A stretch of 64,000 nt of DNA from JAHEDH01 sp963753285 (GTDB taxonomy: Bacteria > Actinomycetota > Acidimicrobiia > Spongiisociales > ZC4RG35): NCBI GenBank assembly GCA_963753285.1, contig CAVWBT010000016.1:124001-188000 (forward strand), in the 5' to 3' direction. How positions within the stretch are numbered: the stretch's first letter is position 1; each line of letters opens with the position of its first letter. The notes under the pieces are model-generated. The model ran no database searches. It was not told the origin of the DNA and saw only the letters and a list, made by a program, of their open reading frames with translations. A program made the translations under genes and the position numbers. Below are positions 36,632-44,540 of the stretch, piece after piece.

Positions 36632-37720
36632 ATGCAACCACAAGAACCATCACCGTCGGTGTGGCGGACACTCCGCCCGCTGTTTGCGATCGCAGGCATC
36701 GTCATCGCCGGCGTCGCCGTGGTCACCGTTGCTGCGAACCTCGGTGAGCGAGTCGCCACGTCGCTTGCCAGCGACGACACCGTCTCCACGATCGAGCCCG
36801 GGATACCGGTCACCGTGGAGATTCCTAGCGGAGCGAGCGGTGAACGGATCGGTGAGATCCTCCAGGAGAACGGCGTCATCGCCAGCGCCGCCGAGTTCGA
36901 GGCGACCGTGCGGGTCGAGGGACTCGACAACTCGCTCCGAGCCGGGAGCTACGACTTGGAGACCGGGATGGAGGCGGCCCAAGTGGTGGCCATCCTCTCC
37001 GCAGGCCCGACGATCGAGGTGTTCGACATCACCATCCGGGAAGGGCTGCGTGTCACCGAGATCCTGGACGTGCTGGCCGAGGGCTCGGGTATCGATCGGG
37101 TGGCGTTCGAGTCTGCGCTGTTGAGCGGTGCAGTGACGACGACCGTCACCGAAGTCGACACCGACCTCAGCCTCGCGGCCTGGGAAGGCCTCCTGTTTCC
37201 CGACACCTACCGGTTCTCCGAGCAGGCCGACGCGTCCGACATCCTCAATCGGATGGCCTCGACCATGGAGCAGCGGATGGACTCGATCGACTGGGCCCCC
37301 CTCGAGGCATTCGGCCTGACCCGCTACGAAGGTGTCATCCTCGCCTCCCTGATCGAGTCGGAGGTCAGGGTCGCTGACGAGCGTCCGATCGTATCGAGCG
37401 TCCTCTACAACCGACTCGAGGACGGTCAGCGGCTCGAGATCGACGCCACCGTGCTCTACGGCCTCCGCACCAGAGACCCGGCCCTCTTCAACAACGAGTC
37501 GGACTCGCCGTACAACACCTACCGGGTCGACGGGCTGCCGCCCACGCCGATCTCCGCGCCGGGTCTCGCCAGCCTCCAGGCCGCCGCGGCCCCCGCCGAG
37601 ACCGACTTCCGCTTCTACGTGCTGGCGGACGAGAACGGGGCGCATGCCTTCGCCGTGACGTTCGAAGAGCACCTCGCCAACGTCGAACGGTCCCGCGCGG
37701 CGGGCCTCCTCGGAGGATGA
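36632..37720 (+). CDS. mltG: Endolytic murein transglycosylase MltG (YceG)
   Basis: A 362-residue inner-membrane enzyme that cuts nascent glycan strands and is thought to end their elongation. It has an N-terminal membrane helix (LFAIAGIVIAGVAVVTVAAN, about residues 14-33), a LysM-like subdomain (TVEIPSGASGERIGEIL) and the catalytic domain with the Glu in VILASLIESEVR near residue 242, followed by VSSVLYNRLE and PYNTYRVDGLPPTPI. ATG 36632 follows a gagga-type site. Its stop overlaps aroE by 4 bp (ATGA). Confidence 0.93.
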   Translation: MQPQEPSPSVWRTLRPLFAIAGIVIAGVAVVTVAANLGERVATSLASDDTVSTIEPGIPVTVEIPSGASGERIGEILQENGVIASAAEFEATVRVEGLDNSLRAGSYDLETGMEAAQVVAILSAGPTIEVFDITIREGLRVTEILDVLAEGSGIDRVAFESALLSGAVTTTVTEVDTDLSLAAWEGLLFPDTYRFSEQADASDILNRMASTMEQRMDSIDWAPLEAFGLTRYEGVILASLIESEVRVADERPIVSSVLYNRLEDGQRLEIDATVLYGLRTRDPALFNNESDSPYNTYRVDGLPPTPISAPGLASLQAAAAPAETDFRFYVLADENGAHAFAVTFEEHLANVERSRAAGLLGG

Positions 37721-38541
37721 ACGCCCGTTTCGACCTGGCGGTGTTGGGGCACCCCGTGTCCCACTCGCTGTCACCGGTGATGCACGAGGCAGGTCTGGAA
37801 GCGCTCGGCCTCGCCGGCAGCTATGTCGCCATCGACGTGGACGAGGAGGGCATGAGATTCCACGCGGACCTGGTCCGGCGTGGCATGTTGACCGGGGCGA
37901 ACATCACGATGCCACACAAGCGCATCGCCGCGGAGCTCTGCGACGTCTTGACCGACGTTGCGGAGCGGGCAAATGCGGTCAACACCTGGTATCGGGAAGA
38001 CGGCGGGCTCTTCGGCCACACCACCGATGTTCACGGAGTGCGTGAGGTCATGGCGAGGAGATCGCTTCCGACCTCGAGCGTCCTCATTCTCGGAAGCGGA
38101 GGAGCTGCGGCGGCCGCCCTCGTCGCCTGCGACGGACTGTCGGTGAAGGTGAGTGCTCGCTCGCAGGAGAAGGCGGTTCGACTCGTCGTCGACACCGGCG
38201 TCGAAGCGGAGGTCGTGGCATGGGGTGAGGCGGTTCATGCGGCTCTGATCCTGAATGCGACACCGATCGGGATGCGTGGTGAGTCGCTTCCACCGGGTCT
38301 GGTCGGTGCTGCAGCCGGGTTCTTCGACATGACCTACGGCTCCGGCCCGTCCCCGGCACTTCTCAGAGCTCGCGCACAGGAGCTTCCGACGGCGGACGGA
38401 ATCGACCTGCTTGCGGCCCAGGCCGAGGAGAGTTTCCGCATCTGGACCGGGCTCGTGCCGCCAGAGGGGCTGTTCGAGCAGGTCGCCAGAAACGCCTCAA
38501 GGACCCCCAATGCACCACCGATCCAAGAAGGGTCCGAGTAA
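37717..38541 (+). CDS. aroE: Shikimate dehydrogenase AroE
   Basis: A 274-residue NADP-dependent enzyme reducing 3-dehydroshikimate to shikimate. The substrate site is seen in LAVLGHPVSHSLSPVMH and in NITMPHK, whose Lys is catalytic, and Asp in GHTTDVHG. The nucleotide-binding loop reads LGSGGAAAAAL, slightly altered from the more usual GAGGAA. It is coupled to mltG by ATGA. aroC, aroK and aroB lie about 2 kb downstream, beyond the DUF4388 and prepilin-peptidase genes. Confidence 0.92.
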   Translation: MNARFDLAVLGHPVSHSLSPVMHEAGLEALGLAGSYVAIDVDEEGMRFHADLVRRGMLTGANITMPHKRIAAELCDVLTDVAERANAVNTWYREDGGLFGHTTDVHGVREVMARRSLPTSSVLILGSGGAAAAALVACDGLSVKVSARSQEKAVRLVVDTGVEAEVVAWGEAVHAALILNATPIGMRGESLPPGLVGAAAGFFDMTYGSGPSPALLRARAQELPTADGIDLLAAQAEESFRIWTGLVPPEGLFEQVARNASRTPNAPPIQEGSE

Positions 38542-38553
38542 CAGGAGTTGCCC

Positions 38554-39849
38554 ATGTCCCTCACAGGGAATCTCGAGATCTTCCCGATGCCGGAGGTTCT
38601 CCGTCTGCTTTCACGCTCGAAGAAGACCGGTTGCCTGCGCGTCGACGCCGCCGACACTCATGGTCGGGTGTATCTCGCCGGTGGAGCGATCACGTTCGCC
38701 AACACCGAATCCGACGAGGTCGTCCGGCAGGCGTTGATCAATGCCGGACTCGTCTCCGACGAGTCGCTTCGCAACGCCGGCGGCGCTCTCGTCGATGCCG
38801 TCGTCGAAGGTGCGGACCCGAACGCGATCACGGACTTCGTTCGTGAACAGGTCGTCGAGAGCCTCTATCGGATCCGCAAGCCCGGAACCGGCGAGTTCGA
38901 GTTCGCCGTCGACATGGAGCCGAGCCTCCAGACCGGCCAGCAGTTCGATGCCGAAGTCGCCGTCGCCGAATCGGAGCGACGGGCCGCCGAATGGGCCGAC
39001 ATCCTCCAATCGATCGATTCACTCGACACCCCGATCCGCATGGTCCGCGAACTCGCGGACGAGAACAGCGTGACGATCGCCGCTCCGACCTGGAGAGTGC
39101 TCGCCTCTCTCGAAGGCGGCACCAGCGTCCGCGAGCTCGCATACCGGGCAGGTATGAGCGAGTTCCGGGCAGCTCGCGAGCTGAGCGGCCTGATCAAGAG
39201 TGAACTCGTGACGACGGTCGACCTACCCGTCGGTTTCGACTCGGGCTATCGGGCTCCGGTCGTTGAGCGGCGTCCCAGCGAGCCTCAGCCATCGAGCCGG
39301 TTCGTGGACGAAGCTCCGGCTGCTCCGGCAGAGTCGCCCGCCGCACCCGTCGAGCCGCCCGCCGCACCCGTTGAGCCGCCTGCGGCCCCCGTCGATGATT
39401 TCGAGTCGTTCTTCGACACGACACCGGTCGAGGAGCCGACCGGGCCCGGGACGGAAGCCACGTGGGAGCCTTCGCCGTGGGATGCCCCCGAGCAGGCCCC
39501 GGCCGAGAACGGCAACGATTCGAATGGATGGTTCGACGAGGCGATCGGCGGTGTTGGCGAAGAGGCCGGCCCCGTCTCCAACGACGACTCGAGCTTTGGG
39601 GAGCCGGCACCCGGCGAGCATCAGGAGACGCCGGTCGATGGCGGCTGGTGGGCCACGGCGATGGACCAGCCCGAGGAGCAGTCGGACGGTCAGTCCGATC
39701 CGGACAGCTTCCTCGAGAGCGTCTTCTCCCAACTCGGTGAACAGGAAGAGCAGACAGAGGCAGCCGATGACGACGAGACCGGGTTCTCGATGGGCCTGCT
39801 GCGCCGTCGCCGCATGGGTGCGGCCTCCAAGGACATCACCGAAGGCTGA
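38554..39849 (+). CDS. DUF4388 protein with winged-helix-like region and acidic tail
   Basis: A 431-residue cytoplasmic protein. The N-terminal DUF4388 (PatA-like) domain spans about residues 1-120 (SLTGNLEIFPMPEVLRLLSR, GRVYLAGGAITFAN). A winged-helix-like segment lies near 175-230 (TWRVLASLEGGTSVRELAYR, ELSGLIKSELV). The remainder is acidic and Pro-rich with three near-identical units (AAPVEPP) and ends in a basic patch (GLLRRRRMG). DUF4388 proteins often accompany gliding, type IV pili or two-component systems, which fits the prepilin-peptidase gene that follows. I chose ATG 38554, preceded by an aggag site. A strong hairpin terminator follows. Confidence 0.8.
   Translation: MSLTGNLEIFPMPEVLRLLSRSKKTGCLRVDAADTHGRVYLAGGAITFANTESDEVVRQALINAGLVSDESLRNAGGALVDAVVEGADPNAITDFVREQVVESLYRIRKPGTGEFEFAVDMEPSLQTGQQFDAEVAVAESERRAAEWADILQSIDSLDTPIRMVRELADENSVTIAAPTWRVLASLEGGTSVRELAYRAGMSEFRAARELSGLIKSELVTTVDLPVGFDSGYRAPVVERRPSEPQPSSRFVDEAPAAPAESPAAPVEPPAAPVEPPAAPVDDFESFFDTTPVEEPTGPGTEATWEPSPWDAPEQAPAENGNDSNGWFDEAIGGVGEEAGPVSNDDSSFGEPAPGEHQETPVDGGWWATAMDQPEEQSDGQSDPDSFLESVFSQLGEQEEQTEAADDDETGFSMGLLRRRRMGAASKDITEG
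39343..39400 (+). repeat. In-frame 21-bp tandem repeat coding for a Pro/Ala linker
   Basis: Nearly identical 21-base units of cccgccgcacccgtcgagccg type encode the segment repeating PAAPVEP inside the DUF4388 protein tail. Such repeats can change copy number by slippage, altering linker length without a frameshift. Confidence 0.65.
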
Positions 39850-39871
39850 TCTGTCTTCTCTCGGACATTCG

Positions 39872-39902
39872 AGACGCTCCCGCCGAGGTGGCGGGAGCGT
39901 CT
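39872..39902 (+). terminator. Strong hairpin terminator after the DUF4388 gene
   Basis: A perfect 13-bp stem, agacgctcccgcc (39872-39884) and ggcgggagcgtct (39890-39902), closes a 5-base loop and is followed by a short ttgcgtt. The U-run is weak, but the stem is very stable. It separates the aroE/DUF4388 unit from the prepilin-peptidase gene. Confidence 0.75.
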
Positions 39903-39945
39903 TGCGTTCAGAACGACCCTGTCCGGGAGCCAAGGCGTCAGCAAC

Positions 39946-39951
39946 TAGCGT
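39946..39951 (+). promoter_or_regulatory. Probable -10 element (TAGCGT) of the prepilin peptidase gene
   Basis: TAGCGT ends 9 bases before GTG 39961 and just after the terminator hairpin, fitting a fresh leaderless transcript. Confidence 0.5.
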
Positions 39952-39960
39952 CTCCTGGCC

Positions 39961-40695
39961 GTGATCCTTCTCCTCGTCGTCGCAGTCACGCTCGGTCTCG
40001 TCCTCGGGCCCGTGCTCCACAACATCGCAATCGCAACCTCGACCCGCACGGCGATCGGGACGCCGTTCGGGACCTGTGAGGAGTGCGGCGTCGCCCGGCC
40101 TCGGCCCTACGTTCGCTGTCCCAACGGCCATCGGGGATCGCCGAGGGAGCGCTGGTGGTCGCTGGCGTACGCCGCGGTGTTCGCGGGCACGGTGGCCGTC
40201 ACCGGCGTGACGAGCGAGGTGGTGGCGTACCTCGTCTTCGCCGGCGTGACAATGACGCTCGTCATCACCGACGTCGACGAGAAGCTGATTCCGAACAAGG
40301 TCCTCTACCCGGGCGGCGCAGCCGCCATCGTGCTGCTGGTGATCGAGGCGGCGGTCAGCGGCCGGGTCGATCGTCTCCTGCCGTCGCTCGCTGCCGGAGT
40401 CGGTTACTACCTGGTGTTCCTCGGCGTCCATCTGCTCAATCGTGAGGGCTTCGGCATGGGTGATGTGAAACTGGCGTTCCTGCTGGGGTTCTTCACCATG
40501 TTCGACTCGCTGCGCATCTTCCTCCTGGGCGTGTTCTTCACCGGCTTCATCGGCGGGTTGCCTGCCATCGTCCTCCTGTTGATGCGCCGGGTCGGACCGA
40601 AGTACGCCATCCCGTACGGCCCGGCGATGGTGCTCGGCGCCTGGGCGGCCATCGCTTTCGGTGAGCCATTCCTCGGGTGGTACCTCGCTCGGTAA
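39961..40695 (+). CDS. Prepilin peptidase (A24 family)
   Basis: A 244-residue multi-pass membrane aspartic protease that cleaves and N-methylates type IV pilin-like precursors. The two catalytic Asp motifs are visible: ITDVDEKLIPNKVLYP near residue 102 and EGFGMGDVKLAF. A cytoplasmic Cys/His cluster (CEECG, then RCPNGH, about residues 39-57) matches the metal-binding insert of full-length enzymes. About seven membrane helices are expected. GTG 39961 follows a leaderless-type -10 element. No pilin genes are in the window, so the substrates lie elsewhere. It is followed 10 bp later by aroC, which has its own -10 element. Confidence 0.87.
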   Translation: MILLLVVAVTLGLVLGPVLHNIAIATSTRTAIGTPFGTCEECGVARPRPYVRCPNGHRGSPRERWWSLAYAAVFAGTVAVTGVTSEVVAYLVFAGVTMTLVITDVDEKLIPNKVLYPGGAAAIVLLVIEAAVSGRVDRLLPSLAAGVGYYLVFLGVHLLNREGFGMGDVKLAFLLGFFTMFDSLRIFLLGVFFTGFIGGLPAIVLLLMRRVGPKYAIPYGPAMVLGAWAAIAFGEPFLGWYLAR

Positions 40696-40698
40696 CCT
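40693..40698 (+). promoter_or_regulatory. Probable -10 element (TAACCT) of aroC
   Basis: TAACCT overlaps the stop of the prepilin peptidase gene and ends 7 bases before ATG 40706. Confidence 0.45.
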
Positions 40699-40705
40699 CA
40701 CTCCG

Positions 40706-41860
40706 ATGTTCCGATACCTCACTGCGGGCGAGTCTCACGGGCCTGCTCTCGTCGCCGTCGCCGAAGGGCTTCCTGCCGGGTTGAGCATCGTCCGAGAAGA
40801 TCTGGCGGCCGAGCTCGCGCGGCGCCGTCTCGGGTTCGGTCGGGGCGGTCGAATGAAACTGGAACAGGACGAACTCGAGTTCCTCGGCGGTGTCCGCCAC
40901 GGCATCAGCATCGGATCGCCGATCGCGATCATGGTTCGCAACACCGAGTTCGAAGAGAAGTGGTCCGATGAGATGAACCCGTACTCGGGTGCGCCGATCA
41001 AACCGCTGACCACTCCTCGCCCGGGCCATGCGGACCTGGTCGGGATGATGAAGTACGACCTCAAGGACGCTCGAAACATCCTCGAACGTGCGTCCGCTCG
41101 CGAGACCGCCGCCCGGACGGTCGTCGGCTACCTCTCCAAGGTCTTCCTCGCTGCCCTCGGCGTGGACGTCCTCAGCCATGTCGTCGAGATCGGTGCCGTC
41201 AGGGCGTCGGCAGGAACCGTGCCCACGACCGCCGACCTCGATCGGATCGATGCCTCCCCGGTTCGGGTGCTCGAACCCGAGACCGAGGCGCGCATGATCT
41301 CCGAGATCGAGGCCGCCCGCGCCGACCGTGACACCCTCGGGGGTGTCGTGGAGGTCGTCGTCCACGGGCTCGTGCCCGGGATCGGAAGCCACGTCCACGG
41401 GGACCGCCGGCTCGACGCACGCCTCGCCGAGGCGCTCATGTCGATCCAGGCGATGAAAGGGGTCGAGGTCGGTGACGGCTTCGAGACGGCCCGTCGACGC
41501 GGATCGGAGGCCCACGACGAGATCTTCCGAACCGGGAACGAGTACACGCGAACCACGAACCGGGCAGGGGGCACCGAGGGGGGCATGTCGATCGGGGACG
41601 TGCTGCGGGTGCGTGTCGCGATGAAGCCGATCTCGACCGTTCCGAAGTCGCTCCAGACCGTCGACGTGGCCTCCGGTCAGGCGGATCGGGCGTTCTACGA
41701 GCGGTCGGACGTGGTTGCCGTGCCCGCGGCGGGAGTCGTGGCCGAGCAGATGGTTGCGATCGTGCTCACCCAGGAGATCCAGCGGAAGTTCGGTGGCGAC
41801 ACGATCGCCGACGTGGTCGACGCGTGGAACCGATATCGCAGCCGGCTCGATCGCTTCTGA
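40706..41860 (+). CDS. aroC: Chorismate synthase AroC
   Basis: A 384-residue FMN-dependent enzyme making chorismate from EPSP, the last shikimate-pathway step. Signatures include LTAGESHGPALVAVAEGLPA at the start, RRRLGFGRGGRMKLEQD, TTPRPGHADLVGMMKYD, RASARETAARTVVG and GGTEGGMSIGDVLRVRVAMKP. I chose ATG 40706 because the conserved MFRYLTAGESHG begins there, 7 bases after a TAACCT element. Its stop shares one base with the aroK start (TGATGG), then aroB overlaps aroK, so three consecutive shikimate genes are co-transcribed. Confidence 0.95.
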   Translation: MFRYLTAGESHGPALVAVAEGLPAGLSIVREDLAAELARRRLGFGRGGRMKLEQDELEFLGGVRHGISIGSPIAIMVRNTEFEEKWSDEMNPYSGAPIKPLTTPRPGHADLVGMMKYDLKDARNILERASARETAARTVVGYLSKVFLAALGVDVLSHVVEIGAVRASAGTVPTTADLDRIDASPVRVLEPETEARMISEIEAARADRDTLGGVVEVVVHGLVPGIGSHVHGDRRLDARLAEALMSIQAMKGVEVGDGFETARRRGSEAHDEIFRTGNEYTRTTNRAGGTEGGMSIGDVLRVRVAMKPISTVPKSLQTVDVASGQADRAFYERSDVVAVPAAGVVAEQMVAIVLTQEIQRKFGGDTIADVVDAWNRYRSRLDRF

Positions 41861-42369
41861 TGGCCGAGCGCCTGTGGCTCGTCGGAATGATGGGGTCGGG
41901 GAAGTCCACCGTGGGCGCCGCGGCCGCTCGCGCGCTCGGCGTCGAGCATCATGACACCGACGCCGTCATCGAGGCACGTGCTGGCATGGGCGTCGAGCAG
42001 ATCTTCGAAACCGTCGGTGTCGCGGCGTTCCGTGATCTCGAGGCCCAGGCCATCGAGCACGTGGCGGCTCTGCCAGGCATCATCTCGACGGGTGGGGGAG
42101 CCGTGCTCGACGGGCGCTCGCGTGCGACGATGACCCAGACGGGGACCGTGATCTATCTCGAAACCGCACCCGAAGCGCTGTCCCGGCGGGTCGGCGACGT
42201 CTCGACCCGTCCACTGCTGCACGCCGGCGACACGCTCGGAACCCTGACCCGGCTCCTCGATGAGCGAGAGCCTTGGTACCGCCAGACGGCGCACCGCATC
42301 ATCGACACGACCGACATGAGTCGGCGGGACGTCGTCGAGGAGGTGATCGAGGCATGGAACGCCACCTAG
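41860..42369 (+). CDS. aroK: Shikimate kinase AroK
   Basis: A 169-residue kinase phosphorylating shikimate. Walker A is GMMGSGKSTVG at residues 9-19; the shikimate site shows DTDAVIE and the Arg of VAAFRDLEAQAI; TGGGAVLDGRSR is present, followed by the Arg-rich lid (VGDVSTRPLL). I chose ATG 41860 because it opens the conserved MAERLWLVGMMGSGKS and abuts the aroC stop. The 3' end overlaps the aroB start by 16 bp. Confidence 0.95.
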   Translation: MAERLWLVGMMGSGKSTVGAAAARALGVEHHDTDAVIEARAGMGVEQIFETVGVAAFRDLEAQAIEHVAALPGIISTGGGAVLDGRSRATMTQTGTVIYLETAPEALSRRVGDVSTRPLLHAGDTLGTLTRLLDEREPWYRQTAHRIIDTTDMSRRDVVEEVIEAWNAT

Positions 42370-43373
42370 CCGGCCCCGACGCCGAGATCCTCGTCGGCAG
42401 GGGAGTAGAGGTCGCGCTCCCCGAACGCGCCGACAGGGAGAAGGTGGCGATCCTCACCCAGCCAGGCAGGCCCGCCCACCTCGCAACCGTGATCGCCTCC
42501 CAGATCCCCGATGTCGAGACTCGGATCGTCGAGCTGCCAGATCGGGATGCGGCGAAGGAGCTCGACGTCGTCGGCGACATGTACGACCGGCTCGCCGAGT
42601 TCAATCTCGGCCGCCACGACTCGATCGTCGGTGTCGGTGGGGGAGCCCTGACAGACGTCGCCGGCTTCGTGGCCGCGACCTGGCTGCGAGGCGTCGAGTC
42701 GATCCTCGTCCCGACCACCCTCCTCGCTGCCGTCGACGCCTCGATCGGCGGGAAGACCGGGATCAATCGGCGCGGCAAGAACCTCGTGGGCGCCTTCTGG
42801 CATCCGCGGCGCGTGATCGTCGATCTCGACCACCTCGACGGCCTTCCCGATGCACTCAGGCTCGAAGGCTCCGCCGAGATCATCAAGGCGGGCCTGATCG
42901 CCGACCCGTCGATCATCGAGGAGTACGCCCGCGACGGGATCGATGCAGATCTCGATGTCGTCGTGCCCCGGGCCATCGCGGTGAAAGCGGCGATCGTGCG
43001 CGAAGACTTCCGTGAGTCCGGCCGCCGCGGGCTCCTGAACTTCGGGCACACCATCGGTCACGCCGTCGAGCTGTTGGCGCCGCTCCCGCACGGTCTCGCG
43101 GTGTCCGTCGGGATGGTGGCAGCAGGCATCGTGTCCAACCGCCGCTTCGGATTCGACGCCGGCTGGCTCACCGACCTGCTGTTCTCGACCGGACTGCCGG
43201 TGGCCGCTGCGGGCGTGTCGAAGGCTGCTGCGGTCGATTTGATCGCGCGGGACAAGAAACGGAGCGCCGAGGGGGTCCGGATGGTGCTGCTGGCCTCGAT
43301 CGCCGATCCCGTCATCGAGGTGGTGTCGGCCGCTGAGCTCGAGGCGGCGCTCGTCGCCGTCGGAGCGGTGTGA
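42354..43373 (+). CDS. aroB: 3-dehydroquinate synthase AroB
   Basis: A 339-residue NAD-dependent cyclase converting DAHP to 3-dehydroquinate. NAD binding: VGVGGGALTDVAGFVAAT; active site: TTLLAAVDASIGGKTGINRR, EIIKAGLI and the metal-binding His residues of NFGHTIGHAVE. I chose ATG 42354, which sits inside the aroK end and is preceded by a gaggaggtgatc ribosome-binding site. A longer upstream in-frame start would overlap aroK more deeply with a non-coding-like extension. efp follows after 50 bp with its own promoter-like element. Confidence 0.94.
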   Translation: MERHLAGPDAEILVGRGVEVALPERADREKVAILTQPGRPAHLATVIASQIPDVETRIVELPDRDAAKELDVVGDMYDRLAEFNLGRHDSIVGVGGGALTDVAGFVAATWLRGVESILVPTTLLAAVDASIGGKTGINRRGKNLVGAFWHPRRVIVDLDHLDGLPDALRLEGSAEIIKAGLIADPSIIEEYARDGIDADLDVVVPRAIAVKAAIVREDFRESGRRGLLNFGHTIGHAVELLAPLPHGLAVSVGMVAAGIVSNRRFGFDAGWLTDLLFSTGLPVAAAGVSKAAAVDLIARDKKRSAEGVRMVLLASIADPVIEVVSAAELEAALVAVGAV

Positions 43374-43382
43374 CCGACGAGG

Positions 43383-43388
43383 TACCCT
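43383..43388 (+). promoter_or_regulatory. Probable -10 element (TACCCT) of efp-nusB
   Basis: TACCCT lies 35 bases before ATG 43424, so unlike several other genes here efp would have a leader of about 28 bases, containing aagagg. Confidence 0.45.
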
Positions 43389-43423
43389 GAAGCGCATTCA
43401 CACCCAAGAGGTACGCACTCACC

Positions 43424-43981
43424 ATGGTCTCAACCAACGACGCCCGGCCAGGCATGGCGCTCGACCTGCCAGAGGGACTGTTCTCGATCGTCACGTCCGA
43501 GCACGTCAAGCCCGGCAAGGGCAGGGCATTCGTCAGGATGAAGCTGAAGAACGTCGAGACCGGCCAGGTCATCGACAAGACCTTCCGGGCGGGCGAGGAC
43601 GTGCAACAGGCGATCATCGAACGACGTGACCATCAGTATCTGTTCCGTGACGACATGGGGTACCACTTCATGAACCTCGACGACTACACCCAGATCCCGC
43701 TGAGCGAGTCCGATGTCGGCGAGGCTGCGCCATACCTGCTCGAAGGCGCAACGGTCTCGGTGACGTCGTACCAGGGGAGCCCGATCGGGGTCGATCTCCC
43801 GGCGTCGGTCGAGATGGAAGTGACCTACGCAGAGCCTGCCGTCAAGGGCAACACCGTGTCCGGTGCCACCAAGGCCGTGACAGTCGAGACGGGTCTCGAG
43901 GTCCAGGTGCCGTTGTTCGTCGAGACCGGTGACCGGATCAAGGTCGACACCCGGACCGGCGAGTATCTGACCAGGGCGTGA
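43424..43981 (+). CDS. efp: Elongation factor P
   Basis: A 185-residue EF-P, which relieves ribosome stalling at consecutive prolines. Three beta-barrel domains are recognisable. The loop that reaches the peptidyl-transferase centre reads HVKPGKGRAFVRMKLKN with Lys32 at the tip; Y-D-x-R-type signatures (YLFRDDMGYHFMNLDDY) and the C-terminal PLFVETGDRIKVDTRTGEYL follow. No modifying enzyme gene is adjacent, consistent with the unmodified actinobacterial type. Its stop overlaps nusB (GTGA). Confidence 0.95.
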   Translation: MVSTNDARPGMALDLPEGLFSIVTSEHVKPGKGRAFVRMKLKNVETGQVIDKTFRAGEDVQQAIIERRDHQYLFRDDMGYHFMNLDDYTQIPLSESDVGEAAPYLLEGATVSVTSYQGSPIGVDLPASVEMEVTYAEPAVKGNTVSGATKAVTVETGLEVQVPLFVETGDRIKVDTRTGEYLTRA

Positions 43982-44346
43982 GCTCCGAGGCGGGTGAGCC
44001 GCGAGAGCGTGCCTTCGCGGCTCTCTACCGTGCCGACCAACTGAGAATCGACACCGTCGAGGGTCTCAGCGGGCGGGCGGAACGTCTGGCGAGAGGCACA
44101 CTCGCTCATGTTGGCGAGATCGACCGGATGATCGATGGCGCCGCGGAGCACTGGACGGTCGATCGGATGCCGGCGGTCGACCGTGCGCTGTTGCGTCTCG
44201 CCACCTACGAGTTGGCTCACGAGCCCGACACGCCGACGGCGGTGATCCTGAACGAGACCGTCCGGATCGCCAAGGAGTACTCCACCCAGAACAGCGGCCG
44301 CTTCATCAACGGCGTCCTGGCAACCCTCGCACGGGACCTCCGCTGA
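43978..44346 (+). CDS. nusB: Transcription antitermination factor NusB
   Basis: A 122-residue all-helical NusB that binds boxA RNA with NusE during rRNA antitermination. Signatures: ERAFAALYRADQLR at the start, EIDRMIDGAAEHWTVDRMPA, DRALLRLATYELAH, AVILNETVRIAKEYS and RFINGVLATLARDLR at the end. GTG 43978 overlaps the efp stop (GTGA). The following 194-bp spacer holds a hairpin repeat shared with 55712-55777. Confidence 0.93.
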   Translation: MSSEAGEPRERAFAALYRADQLRIDTVEGLSGRAERLARGTLAHVGEIDRMIDGAAEHWTVDRMPAVDRALLRLATYELAHEPDTPTAVILNETVRIAKEYSTQNSGRFINGVLATLARDLR

Positions 44347-44377
44347 TCGCTGAGAGCTGTCGCCCATTGCGCACGAG

Positions 44378-44441
44378 GTGCTGTCGGCGCTCGGCGTTCG
44401 GCTGTCACCGGTTGATCGCCGATAGCTGAAGGCCGACAGCA
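44378..44441. repeat. Hairpin repeat with GTGCTGTCGGC arms, copy 1
   Basis: gtgctgtcggc (44378-44388) and gccgacagca (44432-44441) form a 10-bp stem around a loop of about 43 bases containing gttgatcgccgatagctg. The same arms occur at 55712-55722 and 55767-55777. It lies between nusB and ispH. Further downstream, up to the ispH promoter, there is a short cacgatctcgtg palindrome near 44468-44480. Confidence 0.6.
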
Positions 44442-44527
44442 AGGCGGTCGCGAGAACAGCGAGCCTCACGATCTCGTGGTGTTGCCGCGAAGCGAGGGCG
44501 CGAGTACGGCAAGCACGGAGATCTCGG

Positions 44528-44533
44528 TACCCT
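44528..44533 (+). promoter_or_regulatory. Probable -10 element (TACCCT) of ispH
   Basis: TACCCT ends 7 bases before ATG 44541; no ribosome-binding site fits between them. Confidence 0.5.
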
Positions 44534-44540
44534 CGCGTCC

